From CAYVMN01 sp964452575 (GTDB lineage Bacteria > Desulfobacterota > DSM-4660 > Desulfatiglandales > Desulfatiglandaceae), in assembly GCA_964452575.1 (NCBI GenBank), contig CAYVMN010000007.1, positions 1-43,333 of the forward strand: 43,333 nt of DNA. The letters run 5' to 3'. Positions within the stretch are counted from its first letter, which is position 1; each line of letters opens with the position of its first letter. Shown here piece by piece: positions 1 to 7,499 of this stretch. Both the position numbers and the translations under genes were made by a program. The notes under the pieces were generated by a model that ran no database searches, had not been told where the DNA came from, and worked only from the letters and a program-made list of their open reading frames with translations.

Positions 1-1
1 A

Positions 2-127
2 CTGCCGTTCTATGAAGTGATGCCATCCTTTACGTCCTTTGGAAAAAAGACCCTCGCGGTCCTCTGGGCTTCTTTCAAAAAGTGTTACAATTTTTTAAAG
101 GGAAGAGGGAAGAATGAAAAACTATAA
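2..127 (+). CDS. possible 3' end of an upstream gene (partial)
   Basis: The second reading frame is open from the left edge to a TAA at 125-127 and would encode about 41 residues. It overlaps the start of the next gene by 14 bases. No family is recognisable, and the only support is the absence of a stop. It may be plain leader sequence of the dehydrogenase gene. Confidence 0.2.
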   Translation: MPFYEVMPSFTSFGKKTLAVLWASFKKCYNFLKGRGKNEKL

Positions 128-1211
128 GATTGCCGTTCTTCCGGGAGATGGGATTGGTCCGGAAATTCTGGCTGAAGGCCTAAGAGTGATCCAGGCAGCT
201 TTGGGGAGCAAGCGGTCTTCCTATACATTCCTGGAGTATCCCATTGGGTCAGAGCTTTATAAAAGGACGGGAGTGGCCTGCCCCCCTGAGACCGTTGCTG
301 GGTGCCACAGCTCCGATGCCATTTATTTCGGGTGCGCAGGCCTACCCGATGTCCGAAAAGAAGACGGGAGCGAGGTTCAGTCAGGTTATAATTACCGGAT
401 AGACCTTGATCTTTACTCCAACATCCGTCCCATAAGACTCTACGCTGGGGTGGGCAGTCCATTAAAAGACAAAAGGCCAGGAGATATCGACTACATCATT
501 CTTCGGGAAAATACCGAGGGATTGTACAGTTGGGGAAAAGGGGCCTTTCGAGTTCAAGACCAGGTGGCTATCAACCCTATGATTATCTCCCGAATGGGGA
601 CAGAGAGGATCGTCCGCAAGGCCTTCGACCTGACCAGAAAGAGAAAGGGGGCCCCTGCAGATGGCAGGCGAAGGGTCACCTGCGTTGACAAGGCCAATGT
701 GCTGGAGGCAATGGCCTTTTTCCGAAAGGTGTTCGAAGAAGTTAGCAGGGAATACCCGGACATTGAGAAGGAATATGTGTATACCGACGCCATGACGGTA
801 TACATGCTGCAGCGGCCGGAACACTATGATGTGGTTGTAACAGAGAATATGTTTGGGGATATCCTCTCCGATCTGGGTTCAGGTACGGTGGGAGGGTTGG
901 GCCTGGCCCCTTCTGCTGAATTGGGTGATCGTTATGGCCTGTTTCAGCCCATTCACGGCAGTGCTCCAGAGATTGCAGGCAGAGGCATTGCCAATCCTAT
1001 TGCTGCCATCCTTTCAGGGGCCATGATGTTCCAGTGGTTGGGTGAAAGGCATGGGGACCCGGAGGCCTGCGCCACTGGGGAGAAGATTGATCGGGCTGTG
1101 GAGTATGTCCTGGCTGAAGGAAGGGTTAGGACCCCCGACCTTGGCGGGGGAAATACTACTCGCGAGGTGGGGGAGGCCGTTGCGGCCAGAGCTGGCCAGG
1201 AGAGAGACTAA
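114..1211 (+). CDS. isocitrate/isopropylmalate dehydrogenase family protein
   Basis: A 365-residue beta-decarboxylating dehydrogenase that oxidises a 2-hydroxy-dicarboxylate (isocitrate, 3-isopropylmalate or a relative) with NAD(P)+ and a divalent metal in the cytoplasm. The N-terminal VLPGDGIGPEI motif (about residues 8-18) is the family hallmark. The substrate-side RENTEGLY motif lies near residues 126-133. The metal-binding segment around YTDAM and the later DILSDLGSG follow. The nucleotide loop contains PIHGSAPEIAGRGIANPIA. The length matches LeuB/tartrate dehydrogenase-like members better than the large NADP isocitrate dehydrogenases. The ATG is preceded by a purine-rich GGGAAGAGGGAAG ribosome site, which fixes the start. 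It is transcribed away from the large minus-strand clusters. The exact substrate cannot be settled from sequence alone. Confidence 0.9.
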   Translation: MKNYKIAVLPGDGIGPEILAEGLRVIQAALGSKRSSYTFLEYPIGSELYKRTGVACPPETVAGCHSSDAIYFGCAGLPDVRKEDGSEVQSGYNYRIDLDLYSNIRPIRLYAGVGSPLKDKRPGDIDYIILRENTEGLYSWGKGAFRVQDQVAINPMIISRMGTERIVRKAFDLTRKRKGAPADGRRRVTCVDKANVLEAMAFFRKVFEEVSREYPDIEKEYVYTDAMTVYMLQRPEHYDVVVTENMFGDILSDLGSGTVGGLGLAPSAELGDRYGLFQPIHGSAPEIAGRGIANPIAAILSGAMMFQWLGERHGDPEACATGEKIDRAVEYVLAEGRVRTPDLGGGNTTREVGEAVAARAGQERD

Positions 1212-1275
1212 GGAAGACTGAATTCGGTCAAAGGGAGCATAAGATGTGAAAGGGGGACGCCCCGTGTCCCACCGA

Positions 1276-1640
1276 TCATTTGATCACGAAATCAAAATAG
1301 GTGTCCGGAAAGGGTCCTCTTCTCAATGTAAAATGCCACCACTCCTTGTCGTAATTCCTAAAACCATGTTTTTCCATCAAGGTCTTGAGCAATAATCTGT
1401 TGGCCCTCTGCTGTGGGCCTATCTTATTTGTGTCGGCCCATGATCGTTCGCTGAAGCAGTCGTAGCCTGTGCCCATGTCAATGCTGTTATCCCTGAATCT
1501 TTTATATCCACAAATCCATCTGGGGCATGTGAGGCAGGAGGGGCTGCGAGGGCAAAGTGGATCAGAGGAATCAAGACAAGGGCCTTCAAAGACGACTCGT
1601 GGGCCGAGTTCTGCATGGGGTCTCCGGTGGCATCTGATCT
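1276..1640 (-). pseudogene. remnant of a D-Ala-D-Ala dipeptidase (VanX-like, peptidase M15D)
   Basis: The last 75 or so codons (about 1500 down to 1276) match the C-terminal end of VanX-type zinc dipeptidases. They include MGTGYDCFSERS, a QQRANR..L helix, the catalytic and zinc-binding EWWH motif, and a terminal YFDF. Upstream in the same frame the reading continues to a stop at about 1639-1641 without a plausible start. The sequence there is a Cys/Pro-rich stretch with no family resemblance. The SxHxxGxAxD zinc site and the whole N-terminal half are absent. The gene is therefore truncated and presumably inactive. It sits just downstream of cluster A on the same strand. Confidence 0.7.
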
Positions 1641-1661
1641 AGAGGAGGCAATCGGTACGAC

Positions 1662-2159
1662 TTACCATCTCATCATACGGTGGCCCGCCTGCTTGGCGTA
1701 CTCATCCTGAAGGAGGAAAAATCTCTTGGCGATAATCCTGGAGAGATTTCCCATTACGTAATATCCGATCTTATAGTTCTTCTCAAAGACCTCAATCAGG
1801 TCATTCCTCCGCACATCGAGGATCTTGCATTCATCCGAAGTGCAATACGCCGAAAGGGTATACCGGTAAGGGGGTACCATACTGGACCACCCGAAACACT
1901 GGCCCGGTTTGACGGTGGCAACAGTGGTTTCTGCCTCTGACTCCCGTAAGGGAAGATCGAAGCGAAGATCTACACTACCTTCCATTAAGATAGAAAGATG
2001 TTTTGCATCATCACCACCCCCGATTACCTGCCCCCCCCGGAACATCCTTACGTTCCGGTGATACTCCTTTTCCGTACATAGTGGTTCTATCATGGCGATC
2101 TCGTCATCATTCAGACCAGAGAAGATGCCCACGGTCTTCAAGAAGTCCAATCTTGACAT
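1662..2159 (-). CDS. cyclic nucleotide-binding domain protein (cluster A)
   Basis: A 165-residue single-domain protein with the CAP-type cNMP-binding fold. It has an N-terminal helical LKTVGIFSGLNDDEI segment, a central beta-roll (ILMEGSVDLRF), and a phosphate-binding-cassette-like FGWSSMVPPYRYTLSA (about residues 89-104). No DNA-binding helix-turn-helix follows, so it is probably a ligand-responsive partner rather than a Crp-type regulator. A strong AAGGAGGGGG ribosome site precedes the ATG. It is the last gene of cluster A and has a paralogue at 20045-20497 in cluster B. The ligand and partner are not visible. A redox-regulatory role in the Rnf/transhydrogenase cluster is inferred only from the repeated linkage. 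Confidence 0.85.
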   Translation of the reverse strand: MSRLDFLKTVGIFSGLNDDEIAMIEPLCTEKEYHRNVRMFRGGQVIGGGDDAKHLSILMEGSVDLRFDLPLRESEAETTVATVKPGQCFGWSSMVPPYRYTLSAYCTSDECKILDVRRNDLIEVFEKNYKIGYYVMGNLSRIIAKRFFLLQDEYAKQAGHRMMRW

Positions 2160-2244
2160 AATCCCCCTCCTTTTCTAACTTCCTTGCAGCCCTTCTCTCG
2201 AGCCAGAGCTGCTTTTCCCGGCTCCATCAGCCTTTGAACGCCTG

Positions 2245-5200
2245 TCAGAGATCGCAGCGGAGGCACCGTCGTGCCTCACAAAGTGCAGAACGCTCTTCTA
2301 GTCCCAGTTCGACCTCATGGAAGTCGTGTATTCGATCCTTCACCGGGAGTTCGTTCATCTTGGGCCGGAGAAGCTTATCGTCCTCCTCTGTTAGTTCCAG
2401 TCTGTCTACCACCAGTTGTGGCTTCGGGTACCAGTATCCGTGATAGTCCTGTCCACGCAGGTAACAGGCTATGGAAACTGCTGCCTTGTGGCCGGCCGAA
2501 ATTGCCTGAACCACGGTAGCGGGGCCCGTGACCGCATCGCCTCCCGAGAAAAACCCGGGGACATTGGTCTCCAAAGTTCGTTCATCTACCACAAGCGAAT
2601 TCCACCGAGTGACCTCAAACTTATGCCCTTCGCCCAGGAATAATAGGTCAGGTTCCTGGCTAATGGCCGGAATGACCACATCACAGTCAATGACGAACTC
2701 AGCGCCTTCGATTGGTACAGGCCTGCGGCGACCACTGGCATCCGGCTCTCCCAGCTCGTTGGGGATGCACTCCATCCCGACCACCTTGCCGTTCTCTCCA
2801 AGGATCCGCACAGGTGCCGTTAGGAAATCTATGTGTATCCCTTCTTCAAGGGCTGCTTCAATCTCAGCGGGGTTCGCTGGCATCTGTTCCCTCTGGCGTC
2901 TGTAAACAATGTGGACCTCTTCTGCGCCCAGGCGAAGGGAGGTGCGCGCTGCATCTATGGCCGAGTTGCCGCCGCCTATGACACAGACCTTCCTCCCTGG
3001 GGCCTTTTTATCACCTAAGTTAATCTTTCTTAGGAAGGCTATGGCATCAGTACAACCTTCGAATTCCTGTTCCCCGGGGATCCTGAGTTTCAGACCCTTG
3101 TGTGCCCCAATGCCGAGAAAGAATGCCTTGTAACCTTGTATCCTCAACTCATCAAGGGTGATGTCTCTTCCAATGGTAACCCCCAGCCTGAGCTCAACCC
3201 CGAGCCGCTGGATTGCCTCGATCTCATCTGCCAGCACATCACGGGGCAACCGGTACTCCGGAATACCGACACGAAGCATACCGCCGGGGACCGGGAGCCT
3301 TTCAAAGATGGTGACAGGATATCCCTTCTGAACCAAATCGTACGCTACGGTGAGCCCGGCCGGGCCGGAACCGATAACAGCCACCTTGTCATTAGGAAAG
3401 AGCACTGCTGCCGACTCAATTTCCTTGAGCTTATGTCTCATCTTATCGGCTGCAAAACGCTTCAAGGCACAGATGCTGATCGGTTTGTCTATTTCACCCC
3501 GTTTGCATCTATTTTCGCATGGGTGTGGACAGACTCGTCCCAGTACCAATGGGAGCGGGTTCTGCCTGCGGATTATTTCCCAGGCCTTTTCAATATCCCC
3601 CTGCCCGATCAGGGCCACATAGGTCGAAACATCTTGACCGGTGGGACAGGTTGACTGGCAGGGAGGGGCACTGATCCGCTTGCAGACCCCCGTGGGGCAT
3701 CGTTTTTCAAAGATGTGGGCCTCGTACTCATGCCGGAAATAGCGGAGGGTGCTCATTACCGGATTCGGAGCCGTCTGCCCCAGTCCGCACAGGGAGGACA
3801 ACTGCAGGACCTTGCTCAAGTGCTGCAGCCTGTCAATATCCTCTGGTACCCCTTGCCCCTGAGTGATTCTTTCCAGAATCTGCAACAACTGCTGGGTTCC
3901 CTCGCGGCAGGGCGTGCATTTGCCGCACGATTCTTCTGTTGTAAATCCCAGGAAGAACTTGGCGATGTCCACCATGCAACTGGTCTCGTCCATCACCACC
4001 ATACCACCTGAACCTACTATGGCTCCGGTCTTTGCAATGGACTCATAATCCACTGGTGTTTCGATCAGACTCTCGGGAACGCAGCCTCCGGAGGGACCAC
4101 CGAGTTGGACTGCCTTGAGCCTCTTGCCCTCCGGGATGCCCCCTCCAATGTCATAGATTATGCTCCTGAGGGGCGTTCCCATGGGTACCTCAATGAGCCC
4201 GATGTTCTTGACGCGACCGCTCAGGGCAAAGACCTTTGTCCCCTTGCTGGTCTCAGTGCCAAGGCTGCTGAACCAGTGTGCACCTCGGTAGATGATCTGG
4301 GGAACATTGGCGAAGGTCTCAACGTTATTGAGTACCGAAGGTCTATCCCAGAGGCCTTTTTGGGCCGGAAAAGGAGGTCTAGGCCTCGGCATTCCCCGCT
4401 TGCCCTCGATGGAGCGCATCAGGGCGGTCTCTTCGCCACACACAAAGGCCCCGGCGCCATAATAGAGCTCTATGTCCATGTCAAAACCGGAGCCCAATAT
4501 GTCCTCGCCCAGGAGTCCGTATCCATTGGCCTGGCCGATGGCTGTGTGGAGGCGCTGGATTGCCAGGGGGTATTCAGCCCGTACGTAGATATATCCCTTG
4601 TGGGCCCCAATGGCCTTTGCCCCGATGATCATGCCCTCCAGGACCGAGTGGGGATCACTCTCCAGAATGGACCTGTCCATGAAGGCGCCTGGGTCCCCCT
4701 CATCGGCATTGCAGAGGATGTATTTGGGGCTGCCCTCGGCAGCAGCACAAAACTGCCATTTCAGCCCTGTGGGGAAGCCTGCACCGCCGCGGCCCCTCAG
4801 GCCCGATGCCTTCATCTCCTCAACGATCTCGGCCGGGGTCATTTCCAGGAGGGCCTTTGCAGCACCCATGTAACCATCTCGGGCGATGTATTCGTCTATC
4901 TTGTCAGGATCGATAAGCCCCCGATTTTTCAAGGCCACAAGAATCTGGCGACTGAAAAAACCGATCTCCTTGATCTTGGGGATGAGTTCCTCTGCCTCAG
5001 GGCTCTGGAAGAGGTATTTTTCCACCACACGCCCTTTGAGGAGGTACTCCTCCACGAAGTACGGCACATCCTCCACTTTAAGCCTCTGGTAAAATACCCC
5101 ATCCGGGTAGGCAATCATCAGGGGGCCTGCAGCGCAGAAGCCATTGCACCCGGTTGTGGCAACATATACCTCGCTTTGCAGTCCAGTCTTTTTAAGTTGA

Positions 5201-5292
5201 TCAGCAAGCGCGTCCTTGAGATCCAGTGAACCGCTGGCCACGCAGCTCGTTCCAGCGCAGATCAGAAGGTGAACGCGGTATTTTTTTTCCAT
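2245..5292 (-). CDS. NuoF/HydB-like NADH:ferredoxin subunit fused to a GltD/NfnB-like NADPH flavoprotein
   Basis: A 1015-residue soluble fusion. Residues 1-95 are a thioredoxin-like [2Fe-2S] domain (C12, C17, C49, C53). Residues about 100-520 are NuoF/HydB: glycine-rich NADH/FMN loops GLRGRGGAGFPTG (164-176) and GAGAFVCGEETA (279-290), with [4Fe-4S] ligands C456, C459, C462 and C502. After a Cys-rich linker (C545, C549, C588, C592, C596) comes a glutamate-synthase-beta-like domain with an FAD motif VIGSGPAGL (639-647) and an NAD(P) motif VIGGGNSAID (771-780). It ends in CLRCDL. This architecture resembles the B subunit of Sporomusa-type (Stn) electron-bifurcating transhydrogenases, which couple NADH, ferredoxin and NADP. 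It lies downstream of the small ferredoxin gene in cluster A, with the NuoG/NuoE-like partner at 7500-10415. All motifs look intact, so it is probably functional. The direction of flow is inferred. Confidence 0.9.
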   Translation of the reverse strand: MEKKYRVHLLICAGTSCVASGSLDLKDALADQLKKTGLQSEVYVATTGCNGFCAAGPLMIAYPDGVFYQRLKVEDVPYFVEEYLLKGRVVEKYLFQSPEAEELIPKIKEIGFFSRQILVALKNRGLIDPDKIDEYIARDGYMGAAKALLEMTPAEIVEEMKASGLRGRGGAGFPTGLKWQFCAAAEGSPKYILCNADEGDPGAFMDRSILESDPHSVLEGMIIGAKAIGAHKGYIYVRAEYPLAIQRLHTAIGQANGYGLLGEDILGSGFDMDIELYYGAGAFVCGEETALMRSIEGKRGMPRPRPPFPAQKGLWDRPSVLNNVETFANVPQIIYRGAHWFSSLGTETSKGTKVFALSGRVKNIGLIEVPMGTPLRSIIYDIGGGIPEGKRLKAVQLGGPSGGCVPESLIETPVDYESIAKTGAIVGSGGMVVMDETSCMVDIAKFFLGFTTEESCGKCTPCREGTQQLLQILERITQGQGVPEDIDRLQHLSKVLQLSSLCGLGQTAPNPVMSTLRYFRHEYEAHIFEKRCPTGVCKRISAPPCQSTCPTGQDVSTYVALIGQGDIEKAWEIIRRQNPLPLVLGRVCPHPCENRCKRGEIDKPISICALKRFAADKMRHKLKEIESAAVLFPNDKVAVIGSGPAGLTVAYDLVQKGYPVTIFERLPVPGGMLRVGIPEYRLPRDVLADEIEAIQRLGVELRLGVTIGRDITLDELRIQGYKAFFLGIGAHKGLKLRIPGEQEFEGCTDAIAFLRKINLGDKKAPGRKVCVIGGGNSAIDAARTSLRLGAEEVHIVYRRQREQMPANPAEIEAALEEGIHIDFLTAPVRILGENGKVVGMECIPNELGEPDASGRRRPVPIEGAEFVIDCDVVIPAISQEPDLLFLGEGHKFEVTRWNSLVVDERTLETNVPGFFSGGDAVTGPATVVQAISAGHKAAVSIACYLRGQDYHGYWYPKPQLVVDRLELTEEDDKLLRPKMNELPVKDRIHDFHEVELGLEERSALCEARRCLRCDL

Positions 5293-5353
5293 AGACTCGG
5301 CCTCAGTTCATTTATTGCACAATCTGTGGTGCGATAACCCTCTACCGTTGACC

Positions 5354-5737
5354 CTAGTACGTTGTCTCACTACCTATAGCGAGGGCATACTCGGCAACAG
5401 GTTTGCCTTTTATCACATGCTCATCGTAGATCAAGGCCGCCTTTTCAGGGTCCAGCTTGACGTATTTAACAGGGGCGGAATCCTTGACCTCCAGGGTAAT
5501 CATGGGCTCGCGATTACAGAGCCCGGCACAACCGGAGGTAGTTAATATGATGTCGTCTGCACCACTTTCTTCAATCTTCTGAAGGAACATATTCATAACA
5601 GGACGCGCACCTGCAGCGATCCCGCATGTCCCCATGTGGACAGTGATTTTCACCCGGTGGGCACCGTCTCTGAGACTAACAGTGCCCTTCAGGGATTCCT
5701 TGATCTTCTTGAGATCCTCGACTCGAAGCTTGGCCAT
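5354..5737 (-). CDS. thioredoxin-like [2Fe-2S] ferredoxin
   Basis: A 127-residue protein. It has an N-terminal helical stretch, then a thioredoxin-like ferredoxin core with cysteine pairs HMGTCGIAAGA and TTSGCAGLCNREP. That CxnC...CxxxC pattern is typical of [2Fe-2S] ferredoxins related to the C-terminal half of NuoE and the N-terminus of HydB. It carries single electrons between the flavoprotein subunits of NADH-linked bifurcating complexes. The gene sits 61 bases upstream of the NuoF-GltD fusion and is likely co-translated with it. NuoE is already fused to the NuoG-like subunit in this cluster, so this is an additional [2Fe-2S] carrier. That matches HydABCD/Stn-type operons, which often carry such a protein. 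Confidence 0.88.
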   Translation of the reverse strand: MAKLRVEDLKKIKESLKGTVSLRDGAHRVKITVHMGTCGIAAGARPVMNMFLQKIEESGADDIILTTSGCAGLCNREPMITLEVKDSAPVKYVKLDPEKAALIYDEHVIKGKPVAEYALAIGSETTY

Positions 5738-5781
5738 AACTCCCCTTCATCAGCGATAAAGCGTTTTAATCAGGTTCTTCC

Positions 5782-6306
5782 TTATTTCTCGAAGAGATTC
5801 CTTATAAGTTTCAGGACCGCCGGATCGTTTATTGTTGTGACACCATGGATCTCGGCCTTGATTGTCCGAGTATCCAGGGTGGTCTTTTCTCCGTCGAAAT
5901 CGGCTTCATATAGAAAGTCCACCTCAGGATATCCGGCAATGAGCGAAACCATGGTCGAACCCATGTCCCCCATTGGTTTGCGGTCAATGTGGTTGGCCTG
6001 GAAGACCGCTCTGACCTCGGTTCCCTTCCCTCGTTCTGAGCGGACCCCAAGATGTCCCCCGGCCTCCCTGGTGGCCTGCTCAAGCATTGGCAGCCCCAGG
6101 CCCACACGACGGGTCGTCCTGGTGGTCACGAAGGGATCCCTCACATTTTCGAGCACTTCCGGCTCCATGCCGCGCCCATTGTCTCTGATGACAATCTCAA
6201 GTGAGTTATGCCTTGTGTCCTCCTTCACATATATCTCCACCAGCGTGGCGCCGGCATTCGTTGCGTTTTCCACAATGTCCAGTATGTGGAGCGAGAGGTC
6301 CTCCAT
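5782..6306 (-). CDS. stand-alone HATPase_c ATP-binding protein
   Basis: A 174-residue GHKL-ATPase without a phospho-acceptor domain. The N box is ILDIVENATNAGA, the G1 box is VIRDNGRGM, and a G2-like segment reads RRVGLGLPML. About 60 C-terminal residues form an extra domain of unknown role. An ATG at 6306 is chosen because the domain begins there (MEDLSLHILD). An upstream ATG at 6381 would add 25 residues overlapping the PHP gene and resembling nothing. Proteins of this type recur with DRTGG and PHP proteins in [FeFe]-hydrogenase and NADH-bifurcating clusters. They probably act as anti-sigma or serine-kinase-like switches. The target is unknown. Confidence 0.8.
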   Translation of the reverse strand: MEDLSLHILDIVENATNAGATLVEIYVKEDTRHNSLEIVIRDNGRGMEPEVLENVRDPFVTTRTTRRVGLGLPMLEQATREAGGHLGVRSERGKGTEVRAVFQANHIDRKPMGDMGSTMVSLIAGYPEVDFLYEADFDGEKTTLDTRTIKAEIHGVTTINDPAVLKLIRNLFEK

Positions 6307-6338
6307 GCCTAGCCAATCCAGTGATGGTGATTGATGGA

Positions 6339-7121
6339 TCAAGGAAGATCGGTCTGGTCTTCGACTATCTTTCGACCCCACCTGCCCTCTAAAGCCAGCC
6401 TCAATTCATCAATGTCTAGCGGAGGCGTCACCTGAAGTTGCAGAGGGCTCACTCCGATTTCCTCAATGCTGTGGGCGTCCGAGGCGGTGGTCAATGGGAC
6501 ACAATCATACCCCTTGAATTGGCTGCGGGCCTTTTTCAGTGTCATGGCTTTCGAGACCTCAATGGCATCCAGGTGTAGGTCGACTGGGATGAATCCGAGC
6601 TGACCTATGATGCTGAAGCTCTCTCGCTCGATGTGGGCGGCTACTGCCAACCCGCCACGATCATGGATGGCCTCAATAACCTGTTCGACGCTCAGATCCG
6701 TTGCCCCGATCAGCATCCGCTTGTTAATGGCCTCCACCTCGTCCAAATCATTGGCCACGACCTGAATCCCGAAGATATCTTCATCGTTTTGCCCTGGCTG
6801 GAGCCTTTCATAAACAAGTTCTTGCATGGATAGGGCACTTTCAGTTTCAGGAAACAGGCCAACTATATGAACTTCCTCAGAAGTGGTCACCTCCATCCCA
6901 GGGATGATGTATATCCCGCTGTCCCGGGCCGCGGCCATCACAGCCCCTGCGTTTTCTGCACTGTTGTGGTCTGTGACGGCGATGACCGCTAGCCCCTTTT
7001 TGCAGGCCTCCTGGACGATCTTCCTGGGCGTCATATCCAGGGTAGCGCAGGGCGACAGGCAGGTGTGGACGTGAAGATCTGCTGTGACGGACCGTAATCG
7101 TTCCGATGCCTTTCCTGTCAA
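6339..7121 (-). CDS. PHP-domain metal-dependent phosphoesterase
   Basis: A 260-residue PHP-family protein. Metal-ligand motifs are visible in order: DLHVHTCLSPC (about 15-25), TDHN (about 49-52), GMEVTTSEEVHIVG (about 74-87), AAHIERES and SDAHSIEEIG near the C-terminus. The family hydrolyses phosphoesters such as 3',5'-nucleoside bisphosphates or histidinol phosphate. The substrate here is unknown. Its place between DRTGG and HATPase genes matches the accessory set around hydrogenase and NADH-bifurcating operons. It may therefore turn over a small signalling phosphate, but that is inference. The metal site appears complete. Confidence 0.85.
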   Translation of the reverse strand: MTGKASERLRSVTADLHVHTCLSPCATLDMTPRKIVQEACKKGLAVIAVTDHNSAENAGAVMAAARDSGIYIIPGMEVTTSEEVHIVGLFPETESALSMQELVYERLQPGQNDEDIFGIQVVANDLDEVEAINKRMLIGATDLSVEQVIEAIHDRGGLAVAAHIERESFSIIGQLGFIPVDLHLDAIEVSKAMTLKKARSQFKGYDCVPLTTASDAHSIEEIGVSPLQLQVTPPLDIDELRLALEGRWGRKIVEDQTDLP

Positions 7122-7154
7122 AAACGCCCCTTAAGCACAGATTTCCCTTCTGGG

Positions 7155-7496
7155 TCAAGTGCCTGAAATTCCCTGCTGGAATAGCCGTCCAACCAGCTCA
7201 AATGCGGGCAGCTTGCATACCATAATGGGGATCCCTTCGGCAGCCGCCTTTCGTGCCGTCCCTTCTTCAGGCTCCCTTCCATTAACCAGGATGATCCCGC
7301 TCAGGGACTTCATCACCGCTACGGCCACAATATTTTGGTGGATCTGCAGCGTGACCCACAGGTCCCCCTCCTGAGCGTTTGCCATGACATCACTCAGGAG
7401 ATCACTGGCGTAACCCCGTGTCACCTCAACATCGAGGCCCTGACCCCCCGTCCTGACATCCAATTGCAGTATTTCAACAATCTCGGCCAACTTCAT
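7155..7496 (-). CDS. DRTGG-domain protein (cluster A)
   Basis: A 113-residue protein consisting of one DRTGG domain, a ligand-binding fold also found next to CBS and phosphotransacetylase domains. Visible marks are the start MKLAEIVEILQLDV, the central YASDLLSDVMANAQEGDLWVT, and the ILVNGREP turn. It begins 3 bases after the NuoG-like gene, so it is surely in the same transcript. A paralogue lies at 19631-19993 in cluster B and starts with an alignable sequence. The function is unknown. The family is often linked to [FeFe]-hydrogenases and bifurcating enzymes, which suggests ligand sensing. Confidence 0.85.
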   Translation of the reverse strand: MKLAEIVEILQLDVRTGGQGLDVEVTRGYASDLLSDVMANAQEGDLWVTLQIHQNIVAVAVMKSLSGIILVNGREPEEGTARKAAAEGIPIMVCKLPAFELVGRLFQQGISGT

Positions 7497-7499
7497 TGC

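Noticed and set aside
4105..5229. Long plus-strand reading frame of 374 codons opposite the NuoF-GltD gene
   Set aside because: It is antisense to a gene with complete motifs. Its translation has no family resemblance. It is a shadow of GC-biased codons.
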